NCBI RefSeq assembly: GCF_004379255.2
Contig: NC_056052.1
Coordinates: forward strand, 16,152,589-16,216,588
Direction of reading: 5' to 3'
DNA length: 64,000 nt
Origin: Salvia splendens
Lineage: Eukaryota > Streptophyta > Magnoliopsida > Lamiales > Lamiaceae
Part shown: one piece after another, positions 10,597 to 22,200 of the stretch
Numbering within the stretch: the stretch's first letter is position 1
How the letters are laid out: each line of letters begins with the position of its first letter
The notes under the pieces: generated by a model
The model's database searches: none
The model's input: the letters and a program-made list of their open reading frames with translations, nothing else
Told to the model about the DNA's origin: nothing
Made by a program: the position numbers and the translations under genes

Positions 10597-13473
10597 TGTA
10601 ACGCCCGTACTTTTTAAAGTACTAATTTAAAATATGTCATGAAATAAATAATAAAATTATTTCGGACATTATGCTTCTCGTTAATGTGCTTTGGATTGGA
10701 GTGTCGTGTTTATGTGTTTGATGTGAAAAGGGACGTACTTTTTACTAAATTGTGGAACTTTGGGAGACATGCTGAAAGTCTCGTTGAAATAATGATGACG
10801 AATTTTCTATGCTTAGCATAATGGATGAGATGTTTGAGATGGATTTTATGGTGCTTGGCGCGCATAAAATCGAGGAACGGTCGAGGAAATTATATTTGGA
10901 ACAACACCAAATATAAGTGGTTGCGTTGGACGATTTTAATCGTTGTGAAGACAAGATAACGAATTAATTAAAGTTTCCGTGAATCTTAATTAATACAAAG
11001 AAATGCGAGAATGTAAAGTATATATATTTTGAGCTTCTCAATTAAATTAGAGTCCAAAGGATATATAAAAAAATGGCTTTGGGCCATAACAATTTAACAA
11101 GTCTAACCAATAAAGAATTATACAAACTTGGGCTTGAAATTAAACAAGCCCAAACCAAATTAAAGAATGGAAGCCCAAATTTCATTCCAAAAATGTGGGA
11201 GCAAGCCCAAGTCTTCCTTCTTTCTTTCTTTTCTTCTTCTTTCCTCCTTCTCGGCCGGTTACTCCTCTCACATGGAGACCCTCCAATTTCCAACGTCTTC
11301 ACCTTCCCTCTTCCACCTTCAATTCTACCACCCAAGAGTCACACAAGTTAATACATTTGCCCCTTCAATCCTTTTCTAACATTATACTTCACAACAAGAA
11401 AAAAAAGAGAGAAAGGGAGCCGAGAGGTAGAGAGAGCCGAAAAGAGAAGGAAGAGGATTTGCTACCATTCTTGCCCATCTACCACCAAGTTTAATCTTTT
11501 TTTTGAGGTATAATCCTTATCCAATCCCAGAGCATGAATTTTTGTAGCAATTTCATACATTATTTTCATACATCCACTCCCACAAGTAATTCAAACAATT
11601 TAACAACTAAGAACCAATCGAACACCGCCGTACTTAATTGAAAACGCAAAAGAACTTAACTTTGTCATAAAAATGTATTGTGCGGGACGTTTCGGAGTGG
11701 TTCCGGGCTGGTTCGGAGTGTTTTCGGGGAGGGAGAAATCGCCGGGGTGGAGGGAGGCGCCGGCAGAGGCGGCAACGGTGGATGGCAGAACCGCCGCCGA
11801 CCCTGCGACGACCGACCATCGACTGGACTCCGGCAGCAACCCCGGCGACTCCAGCAGCAACGCGGCGGGCAACAGCGGCGACCAGCGATTCCAGCGAGCA
11901 GCGCGGCCAGTAGCAACCCGGCGGCGACGGCGGCAGACTCTGGCGGAGTTGAGGAGAAGACGACGGGAGAAAGAAAATGAGGGAGAGAGACGTAGAGAGA
12001 GAGAGAGAGCAGTAGAGTGAGAGAGTGGAAGAGAAGGAGATAGGGATGAGAGAAAGATAAGAATGGGGCTTTGTTTTTGTTGGGCTTTTAATTTGGGCCT
12101 TTTAATTTAATTGGAAGGTTTATTAAAAGTAGGGCCCTCTTTAATTTATTTGGGGCTTCCTAATTTAAATTGGAGATATAACATGGGGAAATATTTATGT
12201 TTTAGGCCGATAATTAATTGGGACGAATTATTTAATTAATTCTGAAATATTTCGAAGGATGAATAATTTTATCCCAAGTCCGAAATAAAATAATTTCGAA
12301 GAGAAATAGTTGCGATCAAATAAGTATGCGCTTAAATAATTTTTTTTTTAGAAATTTATTTCGACATCATGGAAAATACGAGGAGCCAACGGAGGAAAGA
12401 ACGAGCGTTAGCGGCCGACCGGCGTCGCACGCGACGCCTTGAGCGGCCGCCGACTAATTGAAAATGCACGAAAACCGAGAAAATGAAATAAAAGATGTTA
12501 ATTAGAGTGCATGCATCCTAAATATCTTCGTTACCGAGATTGATGGGTACTTTATGTATTTTCCGAAAAGGTGGTTCGCACAGCCGCTAAGGTCGGAACG
12601 AGAAGCTACTAAGGAAAACTCTAAGCTTTTGAGGTGGGCTTTATTACTTAAACTCTTTTATTTGAAATGATATGTATATGGTGAGATAGGGGTGGTTTAA
12701 ATGTTATGTTATGCCATATTTTATGTTTTGGAATTGCCTATCTGATTGTCTACTAGGATAATGTCCTACTAGACTTTGATGGTCAACGAATTCGGGTCTG
12801 ACTAGGGAGTGAGTCCCTACTCAGACTAGTGCACTGATGGGGATCGTGAGCCGTCCTCTAGGTCGGCCGGTCCAGTGATCGAGTTTGTGGCCACATTCTC
12901 GTTTCACATGAGGTTCAGATATGGTATATGATGGAGGATGATGATTGTCTGCGCAGACACTATTTTAAGGAATGATTTTATTGGTTCTCGGCTCTTTTAA
13001 AGTAAAACCCGAGTTTCACTCAATGATGGCTTGACATAATTCTGTCGATAAATGTATTTCGGGCATGAGTTCACTGAGTGCATCAAGTACTCAGCCCCTG
13101 CATATGTTTTCCCTATGTGCAGGTTGAGCGTGGACGAGAGGCGGAGGATGTTGAGCATTGGACCGAGACCATATTCAATAAATGTTCCGGCTGCTATTGT
13201 GTCTTCATACATAGTAGTAGCTAACTCTCAATTGCTTCCGCTATGCCAAGTTTAAGGAACTCTTATGTTTTTTTTAATCTGTTGGACTATAATCTTTGTA
13301 TTCAAACTACGTAGCTTCGTGATCTCAGACTATAATTTGGAAATGAAGTTTCGTCTTCTGATCTATATGTCGTAGTCCCTTTGATTGTTTTTCCCCTTTC
13401 TTCCCCGCTTCTTAATTCCCCCAATAATCGCGACCCACCGTGCTTTCTATCCCTAAGAAGTGCGGTCGTGACA
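10597..13473 (+). repeat. 5' LTR of the Tekay/Del-like element
   Basis: 2,877 bp from TGTAACGCCC to CGGTCGTGACA. It carries a purine-rich AGAGAGAAAGGGAG tract (11405-11455), a GC-rich stretch (11680-11990) whose ORFs are compositional, and a conserved block (12840-13130) shared with all other chromovirus LTRs in the window. In the first 160 bases it differs from the 3' LTR at six positions by eye, five being C/T or G/A transitions. Confidence 0.9.
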
Positions 13474-13476
13474 GAG

Positions 13477-13488
13477 TGGTATCAGAGC
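13477..13488 (+). other. Primer-binding site, initiator tRNA-Met
   Basis: TGGTATCAGAGC begins three bases after the LTR end and is complementary to the 3' end of plant initiator tRNA-Met, the usual primer of Del/Tekay elements. Confidence 0.95.
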
Positions 13489-13976
13489 AATTTTTCCTTC
13501 CGCTTTGGACCGAGAGTCGTTTATTCAATCTAGTCTAGACTTGTTTCGCTAGACTAAAAGAGTATTCATTGAAGGCTCAACATTCCGTCTCGTCGCGTTC
13601 AACAAGAAAGAAGGTAAAATGTTTTGAAACGAGGCATGTTAGAGGTGATAACGAATGGAATATGATTGAGATGTAGACTTCAAAGGCCTTAGATGTAGGC
13701 TAGTCATACACGCGAACTTCTTTCGCTTAGAGACGATATGTGAATTGATGGAACGAATGAGGCGTAGAAAAGAGCGAATTCCAAGGGATGATGAGGTGAC
13801 GGGATAAGGATAACCTTGTGAAGCACGACCAACGCTAGATCGAAAGTTTGACGAGATTGCAAGTTACTACGTTCCCAATATATGAAACATCTATCCTTAG
13901 ATGATAACTTAAAAAGAAAGATTTGTTATGAGCCTTCTCCTTATGGTAATCGACAGGTATACACACGGTAGCACGT

Positions 13977-14777
13977 ATGACGTTCTCTACGCGTATTTAT
14001 CCCTCACTACCTTGCCTTTTTTCTTTTCTTCGACTCGTTACTAAGGAAACTTACTTTCATGTAGATGACGATTATGATCCACGCGCCGCTAAGGGGAAGG
14101 TACGTCAAGAATGGACTGCGGGCGGTGGAACTGTACCGGGGTTCGAGAGAGACGAGAGGGCCCCTTTGATGTCATATGTTTCCGACTACTTGACACTATG
14201 ACGGGATGCTCATGGGTGTGGAGTGAAGCACTACGAGGGCATTAAGAGGTTGATTGATGGGTTACCGGCGCCTTGGAATAGGTTGACCGATGAGGCCTCG
14301 CGGCCCTACATTTGGCATAAGCTCCCCGACTATAGTGTGCAAGGAGACATGCATGGTTTTGTGAAGGTTCTCTTGGAAGCTCTGGTCGATGCTCGTGATG
14401 GACCGCCGCCCTATGCTCCACCTAGGAAGGAGGCATTCTCATCGAGTCTCAGCCCCTACAGCGGGGGTCGGTACGAGAGTGAGACGCCGCAACCAAACTT
14501 CCCCAAGAGAAGGAGGCCGGGGATGCGCACCTCCGCACCTCCCGCGACGGAAGTCCTTGTTGTCGATAAGCATATCGACGTAGCTACCTATGTGAGAGAG
14601 AACGATGAGGAAGAGGACGAGGAAAATCCTCTTGAAGATGAGGAAGAACCCCTTGAAGATGAGGAGGATCCCATGGAGGAAGAGGATGACCCCGACGAGG
14701 ATGAAGAACCCCTTGAAAGGGAGATTGAAGTTGAAAGCGAGGGAGAGACGAATGTTGAGATAGCACCCGAGGAGTAG
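13977..14777 (+). pseudogene. Acidic upstream ORF in the chromovirus, with one stop
   Basis: A single frame runs from 13977 to a TAG at 14775, with an in-frame TGA at 14199-14201. The first part (74 codons) and second part (184 codons) share the frame, so one nonsense change separates them. The middle has a PYAPPRKEAF motif; the last 55 residues are a Glu/Asp-rich run with repeated EEPLEDEE units. It lies between the primer site and gag, where simple chromoviruses have no gene. I do not recognise the protein. It could be an extra element-encoded protein or a captured fragment. The start codon is uncertain. Confidence 0.5.
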
Positions 14778-15047
14778 AGTTTTTTTTTCAGTTTTTCTTA
14801 GTTTTTCGATGTTATGTTTTGACGAACTATGTAATGTTTTCTTTTGAGTTTTGGTTGCACTTGTTGCAAAGACCTTGTGGAAACACGTACTTGTTTTAAG
14901 TTAATAAAATTCCCGTTCTTTTATCGTTGAGCTCGTGTTTACTTTGATATGTATGGAAAACATGTGAAATCACTTTTAGAAAGGTTGTGTGGTGTGGTGT
15001 GGTGATGGTAAATTCGGACTTTTGTACTAATGCGTGTGTTAAACAGA

Positions 15048-15691
15048 ATGCCTCCCCGATGCGTAGCAGTCCATCACGAAAACGAGGCCAGCAATGAGAC
15101 CCAAAGTAGTGTGGGCCTGAAGAAAAACCACCACCACCACCTCCACCACCACCACAGCCGGAACGAAATATCGAGAAGGAATTTCGAAAGGAACGCCCTC
15201 CCGTGTTTGATGGAATGGGAGATCCAGCCAAGATTGAAACCTGGATTCGTGCCATAGAGCGCATCTTCAAGTTCCTAAGGTGCACCGACCAGGAGCGCCT
15301 ATCGTGCGTGACGTACCAGCTCACTGGGTCCGCGGAATTTTGGTGGGAGACCAAGTAGCGGACAATGACACGTGAACAACTAGACGCCCTGACGTGGGAA
15401 GACTTCAAGGAGGAAGTATACGATAAGTACATTCCGAGGAGTTACCGCAAGGCTAAGGAGACCGAATTCTACAATCTGAAGCAAGGGCGGATGACAGTGA
15501 AGGAATATAACCGTGCCCTATGCGACATGTCTAGATATGCACAGGAACAGGTGAATACTGACGAGAAAATGGCGGAGAAGTTTTGTGCCGGTCTGAGGCA
15601 CGAAATAAGAATGGCTTTGGCATGCCGTGGAAGGCTCTCGTATGCCGAGTCACTGTCTCGTGCATTGGACGTGGAGGAAGCAATGCCATGA
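15048..15691 (+). pseudogene. gag: Chromovirus gag, broken
   Basis: Translation would begin at ATG 15048 (MPPRC..., the usual MPPRR-type start). A frameshift within a His/Pro-coding CCACCACC repeat (about 15128-15160) moves the conserved part into another frame. The gag core is clear: FDGMGDPAKIETWIRAIERIF, then VTYQLTGSAEFWWETK, a TAG at 15356-15358, then an open stretch 15365-15691 with ALTWEDFKEEVYDKYIP and FYNLKQGRMTVKEY. It ends at a TGA at 15689-15691. The zinc-knuckle end of Gag lies in the next frame. Confidence 0.8.
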
Positions 15692-17867
15692 GAAAAGACA
15701 GCAACGCCTACTACTCCAACACCACTACCGAATTTCCGAGATAAGAGAAAGTGGGACGAGAGTCGAGAACCCTTTGACAATAAGAGATTCCAAAGGTACC
15801 CCAAACTCTACACGGGGCAAGGGGAAGCAAACTACTCCATACCAAGGTGGAGAGTACCGTCAGAGAGCACCTCCCTGCGCCAAGTGCCAGAAGAATCATA
15901 TGGGGGAGTGCAGAATCGGGACGAATGTATGCTACAAGTGTGGTGGAGTTGGACACTTCGCCAAAGAGTACCCGAGCAACAATAACGCTGGAGTTGGGGG
16001 AACACCAAATGGGCCTCGAGGGAATCCTACACCACCTCAGCAGCCGCAGCAGTGTCGCCAACCATATCCCACCCAAGCTAGGGCCTATGCTTTGGGACGC
16101 AAGCAAGCTAAAGCCGCTCAAGGAGATCTGAAACATGATAATCTGGCAGGTATGGGAACATTACTTGACATGCCTGTTGCTGTTCTGTTTGATACGAGTG
16201 CATCGCACTCCTTTATATCCCACTCCTGCATAGATGCTTTAAGACTTCCTGTTGATGAACTTGAACATAAGATGAATGTGAACTCACCAGTAGGAGGCCT
16301 TATAGACATTTCACAATCTTGCTCGAACATAGAATTTATGGTGGGAGAACTTAGCTTAATGGCTCACAACCTACATGTTATGCCAATGGATAACGTTGAC
16401 ATTATTCTGGGGATGGACTGGCTAGGACCGCCGCCTGATCGACAATTGGAGTTTACTATCGATCTGGAACCAGGAGCCGCACCAGTATCGAAGGCACCTT
16501 ATAGGATGGCACCAAAAGAGTTGGAAGAACTCAAAATCCAACTACAAGAACTTTTGGAGTTGGGTTTTATCATACCCAGTGTATCGCCGTGGGGAGCACC
16601 TGTGCTGTTTGTGAAGAAGAAAGACAGAACACTGAGAATGTGCATAGACTACCGGGAATTGAACAAATTGACTCTCAAGAACAAGTATCCTCTGCCGAGA
16701 ATAGATGACCTGTTTGACCAACTCAGGGGAGCAGGGGTATTTTCAAAAATGGATTTAAGGTCGGGATATCACCAGTTGAGGGTACGAAGAGAAGATATAC
16801 CCAAGACGGCGTTTCGAACAAGGTATGGGCATTATGAGTTTGTAGTAATGCCGTTTGGACTGACAAATGCACCTGCGGTATTCATGGACTTAATGAATCG
16901 AGTATTACATCCATACTTGGACAAGTTCGTCCTGGTATTCATAGATGATGTGCTGGTTTACTCGAAGAATGAAAAAGAACATAAGGAGCACTTAAGGATC
17001 ACTCTAGAGACACTGAGAACGGAGAAGTTGTACGCCAAGTTCAGTAAGTGTGATTTCTGGCTAAAGGAAGTAAACTTTCTGGGGCATATTATGACGGCCG
17101 AAGGGAATCGAGTTGACACTGCAAGGGTGGAGGCCGTACAACAGTGCAAGCCGCCAAAGACCCCAAATGAGATTCAGAGTTTCCTGGGTCTGGCAGGATA
17201 CTACCGAAGATTTATCGAAGGATTTTCCAAAATTGCAAGGCCGATGACTCAACAACTGAAGATAGGGACCAAGGTCAATTGGACATCGGAGTGTGAGGCT
17301 AGTTTCCAGTTGTTGAAAGAGAAGTTGACCACCGCACATATTCTTGCCGTGCCAGAACCGGGAATAGACTATGTGGTTTACACTGACGCATCTAAGGTTG
17401 GACTTGGATGTGTTTTGATGCAGAACGGTACAGTGATTGCCTGTGCTTCACGTCAATTGAGGCCACACGAACTAAACTATCCCACTCATGACTTGGAATT
17501 AGCAGCCGTTGTGCATCCATTGAAGATCTGGAGGCTCCATCTCTACGGAGTCTGGTGTGAGATTTTTACTGACCACAAGAGTCTAAAATATTTCTTTGAG
17601 CAGAAAGATTTGAACATGAGGCAACGCAGATGGCTCGAGCTAGTCAAGGATTATGATTGTGGCATTAACTATCATCCGGGCAAAGGAAATGTAGTGGCAG
17701 ATGCACTGAGCCGGAAGGCCCAACCACAATTGGCTACCTTTCTCACTCAAGAAAGGAAAGATACGATTGGAAGTAGTGAGAGCCCCGGAGACCATGAAAG
17801 GAAAGATCGCCACCTTGGTAATTGCACCCGATCTGCGAACAAGGATAAGAGAAGGTCAGCGAAATGA
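15627..17867 (+). CDS. pol: Chromovirus Gag zinc knuckle - protease - reverse transcriptase - RNase H
   Basis: An open frame of 746 codons; the first ~20 codons overlap gag in another frame and are probably not native. Residues 85-115 hold CxxC repeats, the second being [14 protein letters not shown], a zinc knuckle whose last Cys is Tyr. The protease is at about 180-265 with [10 protein letters not shown] (usual DTGA/S). Then GMDWL is followed directly by [13 protein letters not shown], so the normal linker of some 80-90 residues is missing although the frame is kept. RT spans about 290-480, with FIDDVLVYS as the catalytic YxDD-type motif and [11 protein letters not shown] after it. RNase H starts at about 580 with YTDAS and has HDLELAAVV and ADALSRK. 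The frame drifts after ADALSRK near 17770. Confidence 0.9.
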   Translation: MEGSRMPSHCLVHWTWRKQCHEKRQQRLLLQHHYRISEIRESGTRVENPLTIRDSKGTPNSTRGKGKQTTPYQGGEYRQRAPPCAKCQKNHMGECRIGTNVCYKCGGVGHFAKEYPSNNNAGVGGTPNGPRGNPTPPQQPQQCRQPYPTQARAYALGRKQAKAAQGDLKHDNLAGMGTLLDMPVAVLFDTSASHSFISHSCIDALRLPVDELEHKMNVNSPVGGLIDISQSCSNIEFMVGELSLMAHNLHVMPMDNVDIILGMDWLGPPPDRQLEFTIDLEPGAAPVSKAPYRMAPKELEELKIQLQELLELGFIIPSVSPWGAPVLFVKKKDRTLRMCIDYRELNKLTLKNKYPLPRIDDLFDQLRGAGVFSKMDLRSGYHQLRVRREDIPKTAFRTRYGHYEFVVMPFGLTNAPAVFMDLMNRVLHPYLDKFVLVFIDDVLVYSKNEKEHKEHLRITLETLRTEKLYAKFSKCDFWLKEVNFLGHIMTAEGNRVDTARVEAVQQCKPPKTPNEIQSFLGLAGYYRRFIEGFSKIARPMTQQLKIGTKVNWTSECEASFQLLKEKLTTAHILAVPEPGIDYVVYTDASKVGLGCVLMQNGTVIACASRQLRPHELNYPTHDLELAAVVHPLKIWRLHLYGVWCEIFTDHKSLKYFFEQKDLNMRQRRWLELVKDYDCGINYHPGKGNVVADALSRKAQPQLATFLTQERKDTIGSSESPGDHERKDRHLGNCTRSANKDKRRSAK

Positions 17868-18387
17868 TAAAGATTTGGAGAAGGTTCAACTAAAGGTGAG
17901 GAAAGGCGAGCAAGAGAAGTTCCGAGAAGAGGATGACAATGCCCTCACCTACAAGGGAAGGCTGTGTGTGCCGAATGACGAAGGACTTTGAAATGAAATT
18001 TTGACTGAGGCACACGAGACTCCATATACCGCTCATCCTGGAAGTACAAAGATGTACCATGATTTGAAAGGATCATTCTGGTGGGATGGAATGAAGAGGG
18101 ACATAGCTTCGTTTGTGGAGAAATGCTTGGCTTGCCAACAAGTAAAAGCTCTGCATCAACGACCCTATGGGAAGCTGCAACCGTTAGAAATTCCGGAGTG
18201 GAAATGGGAACACATCACCATGGATTTTGTGACGGGTTTACCAAAGACTCAGCATGGGAATATGGCCATCTGGGTAATCATAGACCGCCTCACTAAGAGT
18301 GCGCATTTTATACCTATCCCTATAACTCATGGATCCAACAAGCTAGCCCGGATTTATGTGAAAGAAGACTACATGGAGTGCCAGTAA
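17767..18387 (+). pseudogene. Chromovirus integrase, N-terminal half, with a stop
   Basis: The frame containing 17767-17991 has the linker between RNase H and integrase, ending at a TGA at 17989-17991 in the usual LRNEIL position (CGA or AGA to TGA inferred). It continues 18001-18387 with the HHCC zinc finger (AHETPYTAHPG ... CLACQQVK), then WEHITMDFVTGLP with the first catalytic Asp and IDRLTKSAHFIP. A small deletion near 18365 shifts the frame before the second Asp. Confidence 0.85.
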
Positions 18388-19259
18388 CAATCACGTCGGA
18401 CCGATACACAAGGTTCACTTCAAGATTTTGGATAAGTCTGCAACGAGAGCTTGGTACTCGATTAAATTTTAGTACCACTTTTCATCCACAAACCGATGGA
18501 CAGTCCGAGAGAAAGATTCAAACTCTCGAGGATATGTTGAGAGCCGTGGTTCTTGACAGAGGAGAAAATTGGGAAGTCGTATTGCCATTGATCGAGTTTG
18601 CCAACAACAGTTTCCAGGCAACTATAAATATGGCCCCATACGAAGCATTGTATGGGAGGAAGTGTAGATCACCCCTCTACTGGGATGAGGTTGGTGAAAG
18701 AAGAATACTCGGGCCAGATTCGGTCGAAGAAATGATTGAGATTGTGCGACAAATTTGTCAGAGGATAAAAGAAGCTCAAGACCGACATAAGTCATATGCT
18801 GATGTCCGGCGTACCGACTTACAGTTCAACGCTGGAGATAAGGTGTTCTTGAAAGTATCTCTATCGAATGGGATAACGAGGTTTGGCGTAAAGGGAAAGT
18901 TGAAGCCACGTTACGTAGGACCTTATGAAATTCTTGAGAAGGTGGGACCCGTAGCGTATAGATTGGCACTACCACCGAGTTTTGGGACTGTGCATAACGT
19001 TTTCCATGTGTCGCAATTAAGAAAGTACGTGTTCGATCCCAAACACGTGGTGCATCAGGAGGAGATGATTTTGAATCCCGACTTGAGTTATGAGGAGAAG
19101 CCCGAAGCTATTCTGGACAGGAAAGTGCAAGAATTGAGGAGTAAATCAATTGCGTCCGTGAAAGTGCTTTGGAAACATCATGGTCACGAGGAGGCTACTT
19201 GGGAACTCGAGGATAAAATGAAAGAGAAATACCCGGAGTTGTTCGTTAGAAATGAGTAA
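18378..19259 (+). CDS. Chromovirus integrase core end, GPY/F module and chromodomain
   Basis: An open frame of 293 codons; its ATG is internal to the original polyprotein. TSDRYTRF contains the second catalytic Asp and GQSERKIQTLEDML the catalytic Glu of the D,D-E triad. ALYGRKCRSPLYW and KLKPRYVGPYEIL (GPY/F) follow. The last 50 residues, with SVKVLWKHHGHEEATWELED, are a chromodomain, which in this clade directs insertion towards heterochromatin marked by H3 methylation. The stop at 19257-19259 comes 35 bases before the 3' LTR, a normal spacing. Confidence 0.9.
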   Translation: MPVTITSDRYTRFTSRFWISLQRELGTRLNFSTTFHPQTDGQSERKIQTLEDMLRAVVLDRGENWEVVLPLIEFANNSFQATINMAPYEALYGRKCRSPLYWDEVGERRILGPDSVEEMIEIVRQICQRIKEAQDRHKSYADVRRTDLQFNAGDKVFLKVSLSNGITRFGVKGKLKPRYVGPYEILEKVGPVAYRLALPPSFGTVHNVFHVSQLRKYVFDPKHVVHQEEMILNPDLSYEEKPEAILDRKVQELRSKSIASVKVLWKHHGHEEATWELEDKMKEKYPELFVRNE

Positions 19260-19281
19260 ATTTTGGGACGAAATTTCTGTT

Positions 19282-19294
19282 AAGGTGGGTAGAA
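19282..19294 (+). other. Polypurine tract of the chromovirus
   Basis: AAGGTGGGTAGAA lies immediately before the 3' LTR start (TGTAATGCCC at 19295). It is the plus-strand priming site, purine-rich with two T interruptions. Confidence 0.75.
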
Positions 19295-22200
19295 TGTAAT
19301 GCCCGTACTTTTTAAAGTACTAATTTAAAATATGTCATGAAATAATTAATAAAATTATTTTGGATATTATGCTTCTCGTTAATGTGCTTTGGATTGGAGT
19401 GTCGTGTTTATGTGTTTGATGTGAAAAGGGACATACTTTTTATTAAATTGTGGAACTTTGGGAGACATGTTGAAAGTCTCGTTGAAATAATGATGACAAT
19501 TTTGCTATGCTTAGCATAATGGATGAGATGTTTGAGATGGATTTTATGGTGCTTGGCGCGCATAAAATCGAGGAACGGTCGAGGAAATTATATTTGGAAC
19601 AACACCAAATATAAGTGGTTGCGTTGGACGTTTTTAATCGTTGTGAAGACAAGATAACAAATTAATTAAAGTTTCCGTGAATCTTAATTAATAGAAAGAA
19701 ATGCGAGAATGTAAAGTATATATATTTTGAGCTTCTCAATTAAATTAGAGTCCAAAGGATATATAAAAAAATGGCTTTGGGCCATAACAATTTAACAAGT
19801 CTAACAAATAAAGAATTTTACAAACTTGGGCTTGCAATTAAACAAGCCCAAAACAAATTAAAGTATGGAAGCCCAAATTTCATTCCAATAATGTGGGAGC
19901 AAGCCCAAGTCTTCCTTCTTTCTTTCTTTTCTTCTTCTTTCCTCCTTCTCGACCGGTTACTCATCTCACATGGAGACCCTCCAATTTCCAACTTCTTCAC
20001 CTTCCCTCTTCCACCTTCATTCTACCACCCAAGAGTCACACAAGTTAATACATTAGCCCCTTCAATCCTTTTCTAACATTATACTTCACAACAAGAAAAA
20101 AAACGAGAGAAAGGGAGCCGAGAGGTAGAGAGAGCCGAGAAGAGAAGGAAGAGGATTTGCTACCATTCTTGCCCATCTACCACCAAGTTCAATCTTTTTT
20201 TTGAGGTATAATCCTTATCCAATCCCAAAGCATGAATTTTTGTAGCAATTTCATACATTATTTTCATACATCCACTCCCACAAGTAATTCAAACAATTTA
20301 ACAACTAAGAACCAATCGAATACCGCCGTACTTAATCGAAAACGCGAAAGAACTTAACTTTGTGATAAAAATGTATTGTGCGGGACGTTTCAGAGTGGTT
20401 CCGGGCTGGTTCGGAGTGTTTTCGGGGAGGGAGAAATTGCCAAGGGTGGAGGGAGGCGCCGGCAGTGGCGGCAGCGGTGGATGGCAGAACCGCCGCCGAC
20501 CCTGCGACAGCTGACCATCGACAGGACTCCGGCAGCAACCCCGGCGACTCCAGCAGCAACACGGCGGGCAGCAGCGGCGACCAATGACTCCAACGAGCAG
20601 CGCGGCCAGCAGCAACCCGGCGGCGACGGCGGCAGACTCTGGCGGAGTTGAGGAGAAGACGACGGGAGAAAGAAAATGAGGGAGAGAGACGTAGAGAGAG
20701 AGAGCAGTAGAGTGAGAGAGTGGAAGAGAAGGAGATAGGGATGAGAGGAAGATAAGAATGGGGCTTTGTTTTTGTTGGGCTTTTAATTTGGGCCTTTTAA
20801 TTTAATTGGAAGGTTTATCAAAAGTTGGGCCCTCTTTAATTTATTTGGGGCTTCCTAATTTATATTGGAGATATAACATGGGGAAATAATTATGTTTTAG
20901 GCCTATAATCAATTGGGATGAATTATTTAATTAATTCTGAAATATTTTGAAGGATGAATAATTTTATCCCAAGTCCGAAATAAAATAATTTCGAAGAGAA
21001 ATAGTTGCGATCAAATAAGTATGCGCCTAAATAAATTTAATAATTTTTTTTTAGAAATTTATTTCGACATCATGGAAAATACGAGGAGCCAACGGAGGAA
21101 AGAACGAGCGTAAGAGGCCGACCGGCGTCGCACGCGACGCCTTGGCGGCCGCCGAATAATTGAAAATGCACGAAAACCGAGAAAACGAAATAAAAGATTT
21201 TAATTAGAGTGCATGCATCCTAAATATCTTCGTTACCGAGATTGATGGGTACTTTATTTATTTTCCGAAAAGGTGGTTCGCACAACCGCTAAGGTCGGAA
21301 CGAGAATGTAACACCCGTAAAAAAAAAGAAAAAAAAATCAAATAAATCTAATTAAATCTTTTCCTAGTTGACTTGGTCAAATATATTTCTCTAAATCATA
21401 TCACCAAACGATTTCCCCATATCTATACTCCCTAAAATCTCTCCAACCACCAAATCCATCAATATCTATCAGTTTTGCCTATATATATCCAATCAATCCC
21501 ACGATCTTTCTACACATAAATTCAATACCAAGAAAAACCAGGAACTAAAATTTAGAGAAAGAACCGAGTTGGAGAAGAGAGTTTTCTGCCGCCTAAGAAG
21601 GTAATCACCGATCAATTCCCAGCCTTGATTTCCTTGCATTCATTTAGGATAACTCGAATTTTGGAGCATGAAATCTGTAGTATTCGGACAGTAGGTTCCG
21701 ACGCATGTTTGACTGACCAAACGAACTCCTTTTTATACGATTCTTTTTTCTGAGTAAACCTTAAGGTGTTTTCTGTGTGGTGCGTGAATTTCAACCTATT
21801 TGGACGAAAGATGTATTTTTGGTGAATTTTTGAAGTTGACTGCGCAGTTCTGCCAGAAATTGTTTTTCTCGACCAGGGAGTTACGTTTTCAATTTGACCG
21901 ACCTAAAAAGATTATTTTGATGTGAAATTTTAATTGAATGATATTTTATGTGTCTACTGTATTGTGGAAAAGTTTCAGCCCCAACGGAGACCGGATGAAT
22001 TTTAAATGATTTTTACAAACCAACCGCGCAATTCTGCCAGTTTTGTTGTTAGGTGAAAATATCACTTGTTGCTAAGTTTTAATGAATTATATGATGCATG
22101 TATGATTTAAGAAGGTATCCTATGGCATGATTATGTGTAACACGTTGAGAAGTATTATGGCATATTTTTCCTTATGTTGATGAACGTTCGGGAATGGGCA

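Noticed and set aside
11673..12020. Overlapping Ala/Arg/Gly-rich ORFs on both strands
   Set aside because: They lie in the GC-rich part of an LTR and recur with frame changes in the 3' LTR at 20376-20651, so they reflect composition.
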